Positions 17,351 through 26,878 of a DNA stretch of 64,000 nt are shown here, piece by piece. A model generated the notes under the pieces. That model had not been told where the DNA came from and searched no databases. It worked only from the letters and a program-made list of their open reading frames with translations. A program made the position numbers and the translations under genes. How positions within the stretch are numbered: the first letter of the stretch is position 1; every line of letters begins with the position of its first letter. This stretch comes from JACKAL01 sp964400355 (GTDB taxonomy: Bacteria; Bdellovibrionota; Bdellovibrionia; Bdellovibrionales; JAGQZY01), in contig CAYNTO010000002.1 in NCBI GenBank assembly GCA_964400355.1, positions 186,001 through 250,000 of the forward strand. The letters are read 5' to 3'.

Positions 17351-20300
17351 TTGAAGGATTTATTAAATTTTTTCGACAAACCAAAAGATCCACTTTCGTT
17401 TGATGCCGTAAGAATATCTTTGGCATCACCGGAGACGATCAAATCTTGGTCTCACGGCGAAGTGAAAAAGCCGGAAACGATCAACTATCGTACGTTCAAA
17501 CCAGAGCGCGATGGTCTTTTCTGTGCCAAGATTTTCGGACCTATCAAAGATTACGAATGTCTTTGCGGTAAATACAAGCGCATGAAGTATCGCGGCGTTG
17601 TCTGCGAGAAGTGCGGTGTGGAAGTGACTCAATCTAAAGTGCGCCGTGAGCGCATGGGTCACATTGAGCTTGCAAGCCCAGTGGCTCACATTTGGTTTCT
17701 TCGCTCACTTCCGAGCCGTATGGCCGGAATGCTCGATCTATCACTCAAGGAACTGGAAAAGGTTCTTTACTGTGAAGCTTATATCGTCATCGATCCCATG
17801 GAGACGAAGCTCACAGAGGGTCAGGTGCTTTCTGAAGAAGCGTATCAAAACGCGCTCGATGAATTTGGTCCAAACTTTAAATCGGGAATGGGCGGTGAGT
17901 CTGTTATCGAAATGCTTCGCAAAGTGGATCCAGAATACCTTTCGCGCAAACTTCGCATGGAGCTTGCCGAGGCTAAATCTGAAGCTGCCATTAAAAAACT
18001 TGTTAAGCGCTTAAAGGTTGTCGAAGCCTTTAAAGGTTCCACAAATAAGCCAGAGTGGATGATGCTTCAGTTTTTACCGGTCATTCCACCAGATCTTCGC
18101 CCACTTGTGCCTCTGGATGGAGGCCGTTTCGCGACGTCTGATCTGAATGATCTCTACCGCCGCGTGATCAATCGTAATAACCGTTTAAAGCGTCTCCAGG
18201 AGCTCAATGCTCCAGACATCATTATCCGTAACGAAAAGCGTATGCTTCAAGAAGCAGTAGATGCTCTCTTGGACAACGGCCGTCGTGGTAAAACGTTCAC
18301 TGGTCCAAACAAACGCCCTTTGCGTTCTTTAAGTGATATGCTTAAAGGTAAACAAGGTCGTTTCCGTCAGAATCTTCTCGGTAAACGTGTGGACTACTCG
18401 GGTCGTTCGGTGATTGTGGTAGGTCCTACCCTTAAATTGCATCAGTGCGGTCTTCCAAAAAAGATGGCCCTCGAACTCTTTAAGCCATTTATTTATAGCA
18501 AGCTCGAAGAGCGTGGTTTCACCGGCACGATCAAGCAAGCCAAAAAGCTTGTTGAGCAGGAGTCCCTCGAAGTGTGGGATATCTTGGCCGATGTGGTGAA
18601 AGAGCATCCGGTGCTCCTCAACCGTGCGCCAACTCTTCACAGACTCGGTATTCAAGCTTTCGAACCGATTCTCCATGAAGGAAAGGCCATCCAATTACAT
18701 CCGCTCGTTTGTACGGCGTTCAACGCGGATTTCGATGGAGATCAAATGGCTGTTCACGTTCCTCTATCTGTGGAAGCACAGGTAGAAGCGCGTGTTCTCA
18801 TGATGTCCACAAACAACATTCTGAGCCCAGCCAACGGTAAGCCAATCATAAACCCATCTCAAGATATCGTTCTCGGTCTTTACTGGATGACCCGTATGCG
18901 CCCAGGCGCAAAAGGCACCGGCAAAAACTTTGCGAGCACGGACGAGGTTTTCCTCGCTTACGATTCCGGCCTCATCGACCTTCAGGCGGCGTGTAACGTT
19001 CGCATCCAAGGCAAGATTCGCCAGACCACGTGCGGTCGCGCGATTTTGAGTGCGCATGTTCCTAAAGAAGTGCCATTCGATAACGTGAACAACGTGATGA
19101 CCAAAAAAGAACTGGCGAAAATGATCGATACGACCTTCCGCTTGGCAGGTGCTAAAGCGACAGCGATCATGGCCGACAGAGTGATGAATCTCGGATTTGA
19201 GTTCTCAACACGTGCCGGTATTTCCATCTGTTTGGATGATATGAAAATCCCAGAGAACAAAGTGGCATTGATCGAAGAATCAGAAGCCATGGTAAAAGAG
19301 ATTCAACAGCAATACGATGAAGGTCTTATCACTGATGGTGAGCGCTACAACAAAGTAGTGGATATTTGGGCGCAAGCCGCAGATAAACTTGCAAAAACCA
19401 TGTTAGCGGGGCTTGAGAAGCAAGAATTCACAGTCGATGGTGTGACAACCACCGGCGCATCGTTCAACTCTATTTTCATCATGGCGGATTCTGGAGCGCG
19501 GGGCTCTGCGGCTCAGCTTCGTCAGCTTGCAGGTATGCGTGGTCTTATGGCCAAGCCATCGGGCGAGATCATCGAGACACCGATCACGGCGAACTTCCGC
19601 GAAGGTCTCTCTGTTCTGCAGTACTTTATTTCTACCCACGGTGCTCGTAAGGGTCTTGCGGATACGGCACTTAAAACAGCGAACTCGGGATATCTCACTC
19701 GTCGTCTCGTGGATGTGGCTCAAGATGTTATCGTTAACGAAAACGACTGTGGCACAACCACAGGTATTGCGATCGAAACAGTGGTTGAGGGTGGCGAGGT
19801 TATTCTCGGCATCGGTGATCGTATTCTCGGACGCATCACACTTGAGGACGTTTTGGATCCGAACACGAACAAGGTGCTCGTTGCCGCTGGCGAAGAGATC
19901 ACTGAAAACGATGTAGAGGATATCGAAAAGGCGGGTATCGATAAAGTCATGATCCGCTCGGCGCTGACATGCAATACCCGTCGTGGTATTTGCGTGAAGT
20001 GTTACGGTCGTGATCTTGCGCGCGGAAACATTGTAAACCTCGGTGAGGTTGTCGGTATTATCGCGGCCCAGTCGATCGGTGAACCAGGAACACAGTTAAC
20101 GATGAGAACCTTCCACTTGGGTGGTACGGCGTCGCGTGCGGTGGAACAGTCAGTTCACACCACTCGCCACGAAGGTACAGTTAAGTTTAAGAACGTTCAG
20201 TTTGTTCCGAACAAAGACGGTAAGTTGACGATCATGAATCGTAACGGTGAAATCGTAGTTGTTGATGACAACGGTCGTGAGCGCGAAAGCTTTAAACTGG

Positions 20301-21484
20301 TCTACGGCTCTACTGTTAATTACAAAGAAAATCAAAAAATCGAAAAAGGCGCTACTCTCGCTGAGTGGGATCCTTACTCGAACCCCATTATCGCTGATAG
20401 CAAAGGAACGATCAAATTCGAAGACATCGAAGAGGGTCTAACCGTTGCTGAACAAGTCGATCCAGTGACAGGTTTCTCCACTAAAGTGATCACCGAGAGC
20501 AAAGGCGGCGGTAAAAAGCCGACTGTTCTCATCACTGATGCGAGCGGAAAGCCGATCAAGTTCACCGGTCGCGATGCGGATATCCGCTACGTGATCCCAG
20601 TGGGCGCTCAACTTCTCGTGAACGAAGGCCAAGAGGTTCACTCCGGTGAAATCGTAGCTAAGATCCACAGAGAGACTTCGAAAACAAGAGATATCACCGG
20701 GGGTCTCCCTCGTGTGGCTGAACTCTTCGAGGCACGTAAACCCAAAGAGGCAGCGATCATCGCGGAAGTTGATGGCTATGTGACCTTTGGGAAAGACGTT
20801 AAGGGCAAACAGCGTGTGATCGTGACTCCAGATGTGGGCGAGCAAACGGAATACCTGATCCCTAAGGGCAAACACGTTGCGGTTCGCGAAGGTGAATTCG
20901 TACGTAAAGGTGAAGCGCTCATGGATGGACCAACCAATCCGCATGACGTCCTGAAAGTGTTGGGCGAAAAAGCGGTTGCCGATTACATGGTGAACGAAAT
21001 TCAAGAGGTTTATCGCCTTCAAGGGGTTGTGATCAACGACAAGCACATCGAAGTTATCGTCCGTCAGATGTTGCGTAAAATCACAGTCACTCAAGCGGGA
21101 GACACTACGTTCCTCAATGGTGAACAGGTGGAAAAATACGAATACGAACAAGAGAACGAGCGCGTAACTAGAGAGGGCGGCAAAACCGCTTCCAGCGAGC
21201 CGTTGTTACTGGGTATTACAAAAGTATCGTTGAGCACCGATAGCTGGATTTCTGCGGCATCTTTCCAAGAGACCACAAAGGTTCTGACGGAAGCGGCTAT
21301 TAATTCTAAAACCGACAGCTTGCGCGGCCTTAAAGAGAACATCATCATGGGTCGCCTGATCCCTGCTGGAACAGGTCTCTCTGCGTACAAGCGCTGGAAA
21401 GTACTGGTAGATGAGGATACAGAGGCCGGCGGCGACGTCGTTCCTATGTCTTCGGCGACAGTGTCCAGCCAACCGGCACATTAG
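17351..21484 (+). CDS. rpoC: RNA polymerase beta' subunit
   Basis: This 1377-residue protein carries the catalytic NADFDGDQMAVHVP motif near residue 460. The N-terminal zinc site CLCGKYKRMKYRGVVCEKCG is present near 70-90, and a second Cys cluster (CNTRRGICVKCYG) lies near 880. The TTG start is supported by AAGGAG 10 bases upstream and by the typical N-terminus. Confidence 0.99.
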   Translation: MKDLLNFFDKPKDPLSFDAVRISLASPETIKSWSHGEVKKPETINYRTFKPERDGLFCAKIFGPIKDYECLCGKYKRMKYRGVVCEKCGVEVTQSKVRRERMGHIELASPVAHIWFLRSLPSRMAGMLDLSLKELEKVLYCEAYIVIDPMETKLTEGQVLSEEAYQNALDEFGPNFKSGMGGESVIEMLRKVDPEYLSRKLRMELAEAKSEAAIKKLVKRLKVVEAFKGSTNKPEWMMLQFLPVIPPDLRPLVPLDGGRFATSDLNDLYRRVINRNNRLKRLQELNAPDIIIRNEKRMLQEAVDALLDNGRRGKTFTGPNKRPLRSLSDMLKGKQGRFRQNLLGKRVDYSGRSVIVVGPTLKLHQCGLPKKMALELFKPFIYSKLEERGFTGTIKQAKKLVEQESLEVWDILADVVKEHPVLLNRAPTLHRLGIQAFEPILHEGKAIQLHPLVCTAFNADFDGDQMAVHVPLSVEAQVEARVLMMSTNNILSPANGKPIINPSQDIVLGLYWMTRMRPGAKGTGKNFASTDEVFLAYDSGLIDLQAACNVRIQGKIRQTTCGRAILSAHVPKEVPFDNVNNVMTKKELAKMIDTTFRLAGAKATAIMADRVMNLGFEFSTRAGISICLDDMKIPENKVALIEESEAMVKEIQQQYDEGLITDGERYNKVVDIWAQAADKLAKTMLAGLEKQEFTVDGVTTTGASFNSIFIMADSGARGSAAQLRQLAGMRGLMAKPSGEIIETPITANFREGLSVLQYFISTHGARKGLADTALKTANSGYLTRRLVDVAQDVIVNENDCGTTTGIAIETVVEGGEVILGIGDRILGRITLEDVLDPNTNKVLVAAGEEITENDVEDIEKAGIDKVMIRSALTCNTRRGICVKCYGRDLARGNIVNLGEVVGIIAAQSIGEPGTQLTMRTFHLGGTASRAVEQSVHTTRHEGTVKFKNVQFVPNKDGKLTIMNRNGEIVVVDDNGRERESFKLVYGSTVNYKENQKIEKGATLAEWDPYSNPIIADSKGTIKFEDIEEGLTVAEQVDPVTGFSTKVITESKGGGKKPTVLITDASGKPIKFTGRDADIRYVIPVGAQLLVNEGQEVHSGEIVAKIHRETSKTRDITGGLPRVAELFEARKPKEAAIIAEVDGYVTFGKDVKGKQRVIVTPDVGEQTEYLIPKGKHVAVREGEFVRKGEALMDGPTNPHDVLKVLGEKAVADYMVNEIQEVYRLQGVVINDKHIEVIVRQMLRKITVTQAGDTTFLNGEQVEKYEYEQENERVTREGGKTASSEPLLLGITKVSLSTDSWISAASFQETTKVLTEAAINSKTDSLRGLKENIIMGRLIPAGTGLSAYKRWKVLVDEDTEAGGDVVPMSSATVSSQPAH

Positions 21485-21538
21485 GCGGTGAGCGGTTCAG
21501 GCCACAAGCTTTGAACCGTGACCCGTATCGTAAAATAG

Positions 21539-21562
21539 GGCTACTTTCGGGAAAAAGTAGCC
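21539..21562 (+). terminator. Hairpin after rpoC
   Basis: GGCTACTTT-CGGGAA-AAAGTAGCC is a perfect nine-base stem, but it is followed by TCAAAA and not by a T run. It may be a Rho-assisted end or a processing site between rpoC and the str operon. Confidence 0.45.
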
Positions 21563-21581
21563 TCAAAAGGGTTCTGGGCCC

Positions 21582-21610
21582 TTGACCCAAGAGCTTTTAA
21601 CAGTTAATTT
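21582..21610 (+). promoter_or_regulatory. Sigma-70-type promoter of the str operon
   Basis: TTGACC and TAATTT are separated by exactly 17 bases, 30 bases before the rpsL start codon. Confidence 0.65.
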
Positions 21611-21640
21611 TCCCACCTTTAAGAAATATAAGAGGAGTTC

Positions 21641-22018
21641 ATGCCTACAATTAACCAGCTGATTCGTAAAGAACGCCGTGACAAGCGCACCAGAAGTAAA
21701 TCTCCAGCTTTAACAAGCTGTCCACAGAAGCGCGGTGTATGTACTCGTGTATACACGACTACACCTAAGAAGCCGAACTCGGCTCTCCGTAAAGTGGCTA
21801 AGGTTCGCCTTTCCAATGGCTACGAAGTGATCTCATACATTCCTGGTATCGGTCACAACCTTCAGGAGCATAGCGTGGTGTTGATCCGCGGTGGTCGTGT
21901 GAAGGATCTTCCTGGTTGTCGTTACCACATCGTTCGCGGTGTTCTCGACACACAAGGCGTGCAAAACCGTCTTCGTGGTCGTTCTAAATACGGAACGAAG
22001 CGCCCTAAGAAAGCATAG
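21641..22018 (+). CDS. rpsL: 30S ribosomal protein S12
   Basis: S12 sits at the decoding centre. The 125 residues contain TTTPKKPNSALRKV and GGRVKDLPGCRYH with the wild-type lysines at the two classical streptomycin-resistance positions. An AAGAGGAG site precedes the ATG. Confidence 0.98.
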   Translation: MPTINQLIRKERRDKRTRSKSPALTSCPQKRGVCTRVYTTTPKKPNSALRKVAKVRLSNGYEVISYIPGIGHNLQEHSVVLIRGGRVKDLPGCRYHIVRGVLDTQGVQNRLRGRSKYGTKRPKKA

Positions 22019-22062
22019 TAATTTTTAAGCCAGTGTAGACTGGTTCATTGGAGAAAAAAAGA

Positions 22063-22536
22063 ATGTCTCGCAGAAAAGGCACGTATAAAAGAGAAGTAGT
22101 CGCTGACCCCATCTACAACGATGTGTTGATCACTAAGTTCGTAAATAAGGTTATGTACGACGGCAAAAAGAGCACCGCTTTCAATCTTGTTTACAAAGCA
22201 TTGAATGACCTCAAAGGTAAAGTGGCTCAAGAAGAACCTCTTGCTATCTTTAAAAAAGCTATCGAAAACTGCAAACCACAATTGGAAGTTCGTTCACGCC
22301 GCGTGGGTGGAGCCACTTACCAAGTCCCAGTGGATGTTCGTCCCACTCGCCGTACAACACTTGCGATCAACTGGATTGTTGATTCTGCTCGTGAGCGCGG
22401 TGAAAAAGATATGTCTCTTCGCTTGGCTGCTGAGATCGTTGAAGCATTCAACAATCGCGGTAACGCTATCAAAAAGAAAGAAGACGTACACCGTATGGCG
22501 GACGCAAACAGAGCTTTCTCTCACTACAATTGGTAG
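22063..22536 (+). CDS. rpsG: 30S ribosomal protein S7
   Basis: S7 nucleates the 30S head. The 157 residues start MSRRKGTYKREV and include RRVGGATYQVPVDVRPTRR. The ATG at 22063 follows GGAGAAA; an in-frame TTG 15 bases upstream is inside that ribosome site and is not used. Cotranscribed with rpsL. Confidence 0.97.
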   Translation: MSRRKGTYKREVVADPIYNDVLITKFVNKVMYDGKKSTAFNLVYKALNDLKGKVAQEEPLAIFKKAIENCKPQLEVRSRRVGGATYQVPVDVRPTRRTTLAINWIVDSARERGEKDMSLRLAAEIVEAFNNRGNAIKKKEDVHRMADANRAFSHYNW

Positions 22537-22591
22537 GCCCTTTGGGCTTACTTTTGTGTGTTCATAGAGCGAGAATGGCTGGTTAGATAAT

Positions 22592-24694
22592 ATGAGCATC
22601 GGCGACCCGCAGAAATTAGAAGACCTCGTCTACACTCGAAACATCGGCATCATGGCGCACATTGATGCCGGCAAGACTACCACCACTGAGCGCATTCTTT
22701 ATTACACCGGAAAAAGTCATAAAATCGGCGAAGTTCACGACGGCAATACCGTAATGGATTGGATGGAGCAAGAGCAAGAACGCGGTATCACCATCACGGC
22801 CGCCGCTACCACCACAGCCTGGAAAAACCATCGCATCAACATTATTGATACTCCCGGGCACGTCGACTTTACCATAGAAGTTGAACGCTCTCTTCGCGTT
22901 CTCGATGGCGCAGTCGCAGTCTTTGATGCCGTCAATGGTGTGGAGTCACAGACCGAAACCGTTTGGCGCCAGGCCGACAAATACAAAGTTCCCCGTATTT
23001 GCTTTATTAACAAAATGGATCGCGTCGGTGCTGACTTCAACATGAGCGTAGGTACAATTATAGAGCGCCTCGCTGCGGTCCCTCTACCGATTCATGTCCC
23101 TATCGGCGCAGAAGACGGTTTTCGTGGGCTGATCGATGTTGTCGCTGGCAAAGCCCTCGTGTGGCCGATGAACGCATCGTTGGGAGCGGACTACGAAACC
23201 CGCAGTCTTGAGGGTGAACTGAAGGCCCAGTACGAGAGTGCTCGCGAAAAACTCATTGAGATCTTGATTGATGTGGATGAAGAGCTTGCAGATAAATATC
23301 TCAATGGAGTCGATATCAGCGAGAGCGAACTGAAGGTGGCAATTCGTAAAGCCACCATCGCTTTAAAAGTCATGCCAGTACTCTGTGGTTCAGCATTTAA
23401 GAATAAAGGCGTACAGCCCCTCCTCGATGCAGTCCTCGATTACTTACCAAGCCCACTTGAGCGTGGAGATGTAAAGGGTGTTTCTGTAAAGAATCCGGAT
23501 AAAGAAGTCGTATGCAAAACAGGTTTCGAAGAACCTCCTGTGGCACTCGCGTTTAAACTAGCGAGTGATCCATTTGCGGGCTCACTCTGTTTCGTGCGAG
23601 TGTACACGGGCACAATCAAAACCGGGTCCACGCTTTATAATCCGCGCGAAGACAAAAAAGAGCGGGTTCAAAAAATCGTAAAGATGCATGCCAACAGCCG
23701 GTCTGAGGTGAGTGAGCTTAAGGCGGGCGACATCGGCGCCATCGTTGGGCTAAAATTTTCCGTAACTGGCGATACCCTCTGCACCAATCAAAACGAAGTC
23801 GTGCTCGAGAGCATCAACTTTCCTGATCCGGTGATTTCTATCGTTGTGGAGGCAAAGTCCACCGCCGACCAAACGAAAATGGTAGAGGGCCTCGGTAAAC
23901 TCGTGCGTGAAGACCCATCGAGTTTGCTCAAGACAGATCCCGACACGGGTCAGTTGTTACTTTCTGGGATGGGCGAGTTGCATTTAGAAATTCTTGTCGA
24001 TCGATTGCATCGCGAGTTTGGTGTTAAGATCAATACGGGTAGCCCACAGGTCACTTATCGCGAAGCTGTCACTGGAGTGGCACGGTCGCGCAAGCGTTTC
24101 GAGCGGGACGTCTCTGGCGAACATCAAACCGGTGAAGTCGAAGTTGAAGTGGGGCCACTCAAGTCTCAAGATATCAAGGTGGAGCAAAGTGCCTTTGGTG
24201 CTCAAACTCCAAAAGATTTTATCAAGGGTGCCACCGAAGGTGCGGGAGAATCGCTTTCGAGTGGAATGCTTGCCGGATTTAGTTATATTTCTACGTACGT
24301 CAAAGTTTTAGACATCAAAGTTGATTTGGAGACGGGCAATCCTGCAGCATATAAAATTGCCGCTTCGCAGGCTGTGCGCGAAGCACTCACCGCAGCAAAT
24401 TCGATCTTGATGGAACCTATATTTCTTTTAGAGGTGGTGGTGCCCGAGGAATTTCTCGGCAGTGCCATCGGCGACATCAATTCTCGCCGTGGCCGCATCT
24501 CAGTAACCACCGCCAGAGGCCATTTGCAGGTCATCTCCGCCGAGGTGCCGCTGGCTGAGCTTTTCGGGTATGCGACGGTTATACGCTCACTGACGCAAGG
24601 AAGAGGCACCTTCAGCATGAAGTTCCACCAATATCAGCCCACAGGAGACCGAGTCCAAAGAGATGTGCTCACAAAAATGGGTCGCATCCACTAA
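22592..24694 (+). CDS. fusA: Divergent elongation factor G (EF-G paralogue)
   Basis: This translation GTPase of 700 residues has intact G motifs: AHIDAGKT at 22-29, DTPGHVDF and NKMDR. It sits in the normal fusA position after rpsG. Domain IV is unusual. The near-universal GGRGQYG-type tip loop is replaced by VSGEHQTGE near residue 508. The strand that normally reads GSYHDVDSSE is shortened by about seven residues (LETGNPAAYK near 578). Codon use is less biased than in the flanking ribosomal genes, with more Cgc, Gcc and aCC. Spirochaetes, planctomycetes and deltaproteobacteria have paired EF-Gs split between translocation and ribosome recycling. This could be one of that pair; the assignment is inferred. 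Confidence 0.85.
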   Translation: MSIGDPQKLEDLVYTRNIGIMAHIDAGKTTTTERILYYTGKSHKIGEVHDGNTVMDWMEQEQERGITITAAATTTAWKNHRINIIDTPGHVDFTIEVERSLRVLDGAVAVFDAVNGVESQTETVWRQADKYKVPRICFINKMDRVGADFNMSVGTIIERLAAVPLPIHVPIGAEDGFRGLIDVVAGKALVWPMNASLGADYETRSLEGELKAQYESAREKLIEILIDVDEELADKYLNGVDISESELKVAIRKATIALKVMPVLCGSAFKNKGVQPLLDAVLDYLPSPLERGDVKGVSVKNPDKEVVCKTGFEEPPVALAFKLASDPFAGSLCFVRVYTGTIKTGSTLYNPREDKKERVQKIVKMHANSRSEVSELKAGDIGAIVGLKFSVTGDTLCTNQNEVVLESINFPDPVISIVVEAKSTADQTKMVEGLGKLVREDPSSLLKTDPDTGQLLLSGMGELHLEILVDRLHREFGVKINTGSPQVTYREAVTGVARSRKRFERDVSGEHQTGEVEVEVGPLKSQDIKVEQSAFGAQTPKDFIKGATEGAGESLSSGMLAGFSYISTYVKVLDIKVDLETGNPAAYKIAASQAVREALTAANSILMEPIFLLEVVVPEEFLGSAIGDINSRRGRISVTTARGHLQVISAEVPLAELFGYATVIRSLTQGRGTFSMKFHQYQPTGDRVQRDVLTKMGRIH

Positions 24695-24705
24695 TTCCAG
24701 GAGTC

Positions 24706-24733
24706 GTCAGTTCGAATCCTGGTGCCCCCGCCA
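24706..24733 (+). pseudogene. tRNA 3'-end relic just after fusA
   Basis: The sequence has canonical tRNA geometry from the T loop onwards: TTCGAAT, then cctgg, tgccccc, a discriminator g, and CCA. The 5' T-stem strand does not pair properly and no matching GGGGGCA 5' acceptor exists upstream, where fusA coding sequence stands. It is therefore a 3' fragment and not a functional tRNA. Such fragments are common products of integration into tRNA genes. Confidence 0.6.
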
Positions 24734-24826
24734 GTTCACAATTGGGTACGCCACGGGCCGAATTCCCTCTCGAAAAATGGCACAGAATATATTTTGTATT
24801 ATCTGTGAATTTCTTTAGAAATATTT

Positions 24827-24856
24827 TTGACAAGTTATTCCTTTTCAAGGCATATT
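24827..24856 (+). promoter_or_regulatory. Sigma-70-type promoter of the S10 operon
   Basis: A consensus -35 TTGACA and a -10 CATATT are separated by 18 bases. About 90 bases of leader follow before rpsJ, where L4-dependent control acts in E. coli. A CACAGA-N15-TCTGTG dyad at 24781-24807 lies just upstream. Confidence 0.6.
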
Positions 24857-24945
24857 CGCCGTTCTGTATTTCACACAGATAGTGGTTCGCCCTGGGTTAT
24901 ATGCCCTAAGCCATTGTTAATATTAGTAAAAACGGGAATAAACGC

Positions 24946-25263
24946 ATGCAAAGTCAAAAAATCAGAATTCGTTTGAAAGCCTTCGATCACAAGCTTCTCG
25001 ATCAATCGACAAAAGAGATCGTTGAAACTGCTCGCCGTACTGGTGCAAAGATCGCTGGCCCCATTCCTCTTCCTACTCGTACGAACCGCTATACCGTACT
25101 TCGCTCTCCGCACGTGGATAAAAAATCCCGTGAGCAGTTCGAAATGAAAACACACAAAAGACTTTTAGACATTTTAGAGCCTACACAGCAAACAATCGAT
25201 CAACTGATGAAGTTGGATCTGTCTGCCGGTGTAGACGTTGAAATTAAGCTATCGAGTGAATAA
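24946..25263 (+). CDS. rpsJ: 30S ribosomal protein S10
   Basis: S10 is a 30S head protein and the NusE antitermination factor. The 105 residues include IRIRLKAFDHKLLDQS and KTHKRLLDI. It is the first gene of the S10 operon. The ribosome site (GGGA) is weak for such a gene. Confidence 0.97.
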   Translation: MQSQKIRIRLKAFDHKLLDQSTKEIVETARRTGAKIAGPIPLPTRTNRYTVLRSPHVDKKSREQFEMKTHKRLLDILEPTQQTIDQLMKLDLSAGVDVEIKLSSE

Positions 25264-25275
25264 GGAGAAAAGTAA

Positions 25276-25965
25276 ATGAGTGAAACACAAGTTGAGACTC
25301 AAGAGTCGAACGTCGAGTCGACCTCAACCGCTGTAGGAGCAAAACTTGAAGGACTATACGCCAGCAAAGTCGGCATGTCCTCAGTCTACAACGAGCAAGG
25401 TCAATTCGTACCCGTTACGGTTTTACAAGTAGAAAAATGGGTTGTTACCCAAGTGAAGACGGAAGAGACAGATGGTTACAACGCTGTTCAAATCGGTCTT
25501 TTCGGTCGTCGTGAAGACAAAGTAGCTAAAGCTCTCAAGGGCCATGCTAAATCGAGCGACAAAACTGCCGTAAAAACTCTTAAAGAAATTCGTGCCGATA
25601 AAAATCCAGAGGGCGCTACTGTAGGAACAGAAGTTTCTATCGATAGCCTTAAAATCGGCGACGTTGTTAAATTAACTTCAAAATCAAAAGGTCGTGGCTT
25701 TTCCGGTGCAATGAGACGCTGGAACTTTGCTGGTGGACCTGCATCGCATGGATCGAAGTTCCATAGACGTCCTGGTTCTGCCGGTACACGTACATGGCCT
25801 GGATTCGTACTTCCTGGGAAGAAGAGCCCTGGTCACTACGGCGATGAGACAGTAACAATCAGAAACGTTAAAGTTGTAGATGTTCAGCCTGAAAATGGCG
25901 TGATCTTGGTAAAGGGACCAGTTCCCGGCGCCCGCAACACACTCGTTAAGATCATTAAGCAGTAG
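25276..25965 (+). CDS. rplC: 50S ribosomal protein L3
   Basis: This early-assembly 50S protein has 229 residues. The core begins near residue 24 (LEGLYASKVGMSSVYNEQG) and contains the long loop GGPASHGSKFHRRPGS near 155. About 22 acidic, Ser/Thr-rich residues are added before the usual N-terminus. The ATG follows AAGGAGA, so the extension appears to be translated. Confidence 0.97.
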   Translation: MSETQVETQESNVESTSTAVGAKLEGLYASKVGMSSVYNEQGQFVPVTVLQVEKWVVTQVKTEETDGYNAVQIGLFGRREDKVAKALKGHAKSSDKTAVKTLKEIRADKNPEGATVGTEVSIDSLKIGDVVKLTSKSKGRGFSGAMRRWNFAGGPASHGSKFHRRPGSAGTRTWPGFVLPGKKSPGHYGDETVTIRNVKVVDVQPENGVILVKGPVPGARNTLVKIIKQ

Positions 25966-25972
25966 GTAGCAA

Positions 25973-26599
25973 ATGGCAAAATTAGAAGTATTAGATTGGA
26001 ATAAAAAGAAAACAGGCGATGTCGAAGTCCCTGAAGCTTTTTTCGACAAAGAAGTGAACAAAAACCTTCTTCACACAATGGTTCGTTGGCAACTCGTAAG
26101 TCGCCGTCAGGGAACTCACGCTACGAAGACAAAAGGTCTCGTGAGCGGCGGTGGTAAGAAGCCGTTCAAACAAAAGGGCACAGGCAATGCGCGTGCGGGT
26201 TCTACTCGTTCTCCATTAATGCCTGGCGGTGGTACCATGTTTGGTCCACAACCTAAGAGCTATGCGTACACTCTGCCAAGCTCCATGAAAAAGGCCGGCC
26301 TCAGAGCTGCGCTCACATATCTCTACAACGAAAAGAAACTTTTCATCGTAGACGAGATGACTTCTAAAGAAGGTAAAACAAAAGAACTGGCTAGCCGTCT
26401 TAAAAAATTCGGTCTCGAGAAAGCTCTTCTTGTCACTAATGAATCTGAAGACAATTTTGGTCGCGCGGCTCGTAATATGAAGAAATTCCGTTACAACACA
26501 GCTGCAGGACTCAACGTTTACGACATGCTCCGCTTTGACGCTCTCGTGTTGAGCAAAGATGCGGTAGACGCTGTCGTAAAAAGATGTGGGGTGGAATAA
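25973..26599 (+). CDS. rplD: 50S ribosomal protein L4
   Basis: L4 lines the exit tunnel and can regulate the S10 operon. The 208 residues include KKPFKQKGTGNARAGSTRSP of the tunnel loop. It lies seven bases after rplC, and its stop codon overlaps the rplW start. Confidence 0.97.
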   Translation: MAKLEVLDWNKKKTGDVEVPEAFFDKEVNKNLLHTMVRWQLVSRRQGTHATKTKGLVSGGGKKPFKQKGTGNARAGSTRSPLMPGGGTMFGPQPKSYAYTLPSSMKKAGLRAALTYLYNEKKLFIVDEMTSKEGKTKELASRLKKFGLEKALLVTNESEDNFGRAARNMKKFRYNTAAGLNVYDMLRFDALVLSKDAVDAVVKRCGVE

Positions 26600-26877
26600 T
26601 GTACGAAATCATCAAACGCCCTTTGATCACTGAAAAATCCAGCGCCTATGGCGAGTACAACACGTATGTGTTCGAAGTGGACAAGAAGGCGACAAAGGAA
26701 GACATCCGATTCGCGATTGAAAAAGCATTCAGCGTAAAAGTGGACTCTGTTCGCACTGCTGTATGGCGCACACGTTGGTTAAAGAAAGCTGCTCGTTTTG
26801 GAGCACCTCAATACAAGAAGAAGGCGTACATTAAGTTGATGCCTGGTCAGACAATTAAGATTTTCGAGGGAGCGTAA
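26599..26877 (+). CDS. rplW: 50S ribosomal protein L23
   Basis: L23 is the docking site for trigger factor and SRP at the tunnel exit. The 92 residues start MYEIIKRPLITEKSS. The ATG overlaps the rplD stop by one base (TAATG). An in-frame ATG 15 bases upstream would add five residues that the family lacks. Confidence 0.96.
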   Translation: MYEIIKRPLITEKSSAYGEYNTYVFEVDKKATKEDIRFAIEKAFSVKVDSVRTAVWRTRWLKKAARFGAPQYKKKAYIKLMPGQTIKIFEGA

Positions 26878-26878
26878 G

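Noticed and set aside
24658..24733. Complete tRNA overlapping the fusA 3' end
   Set aside because: No 5' acceptor strand pairs with the CCA-side strand and no D or anticodon arm can be drawn; only the 3' part is tRNA-like.
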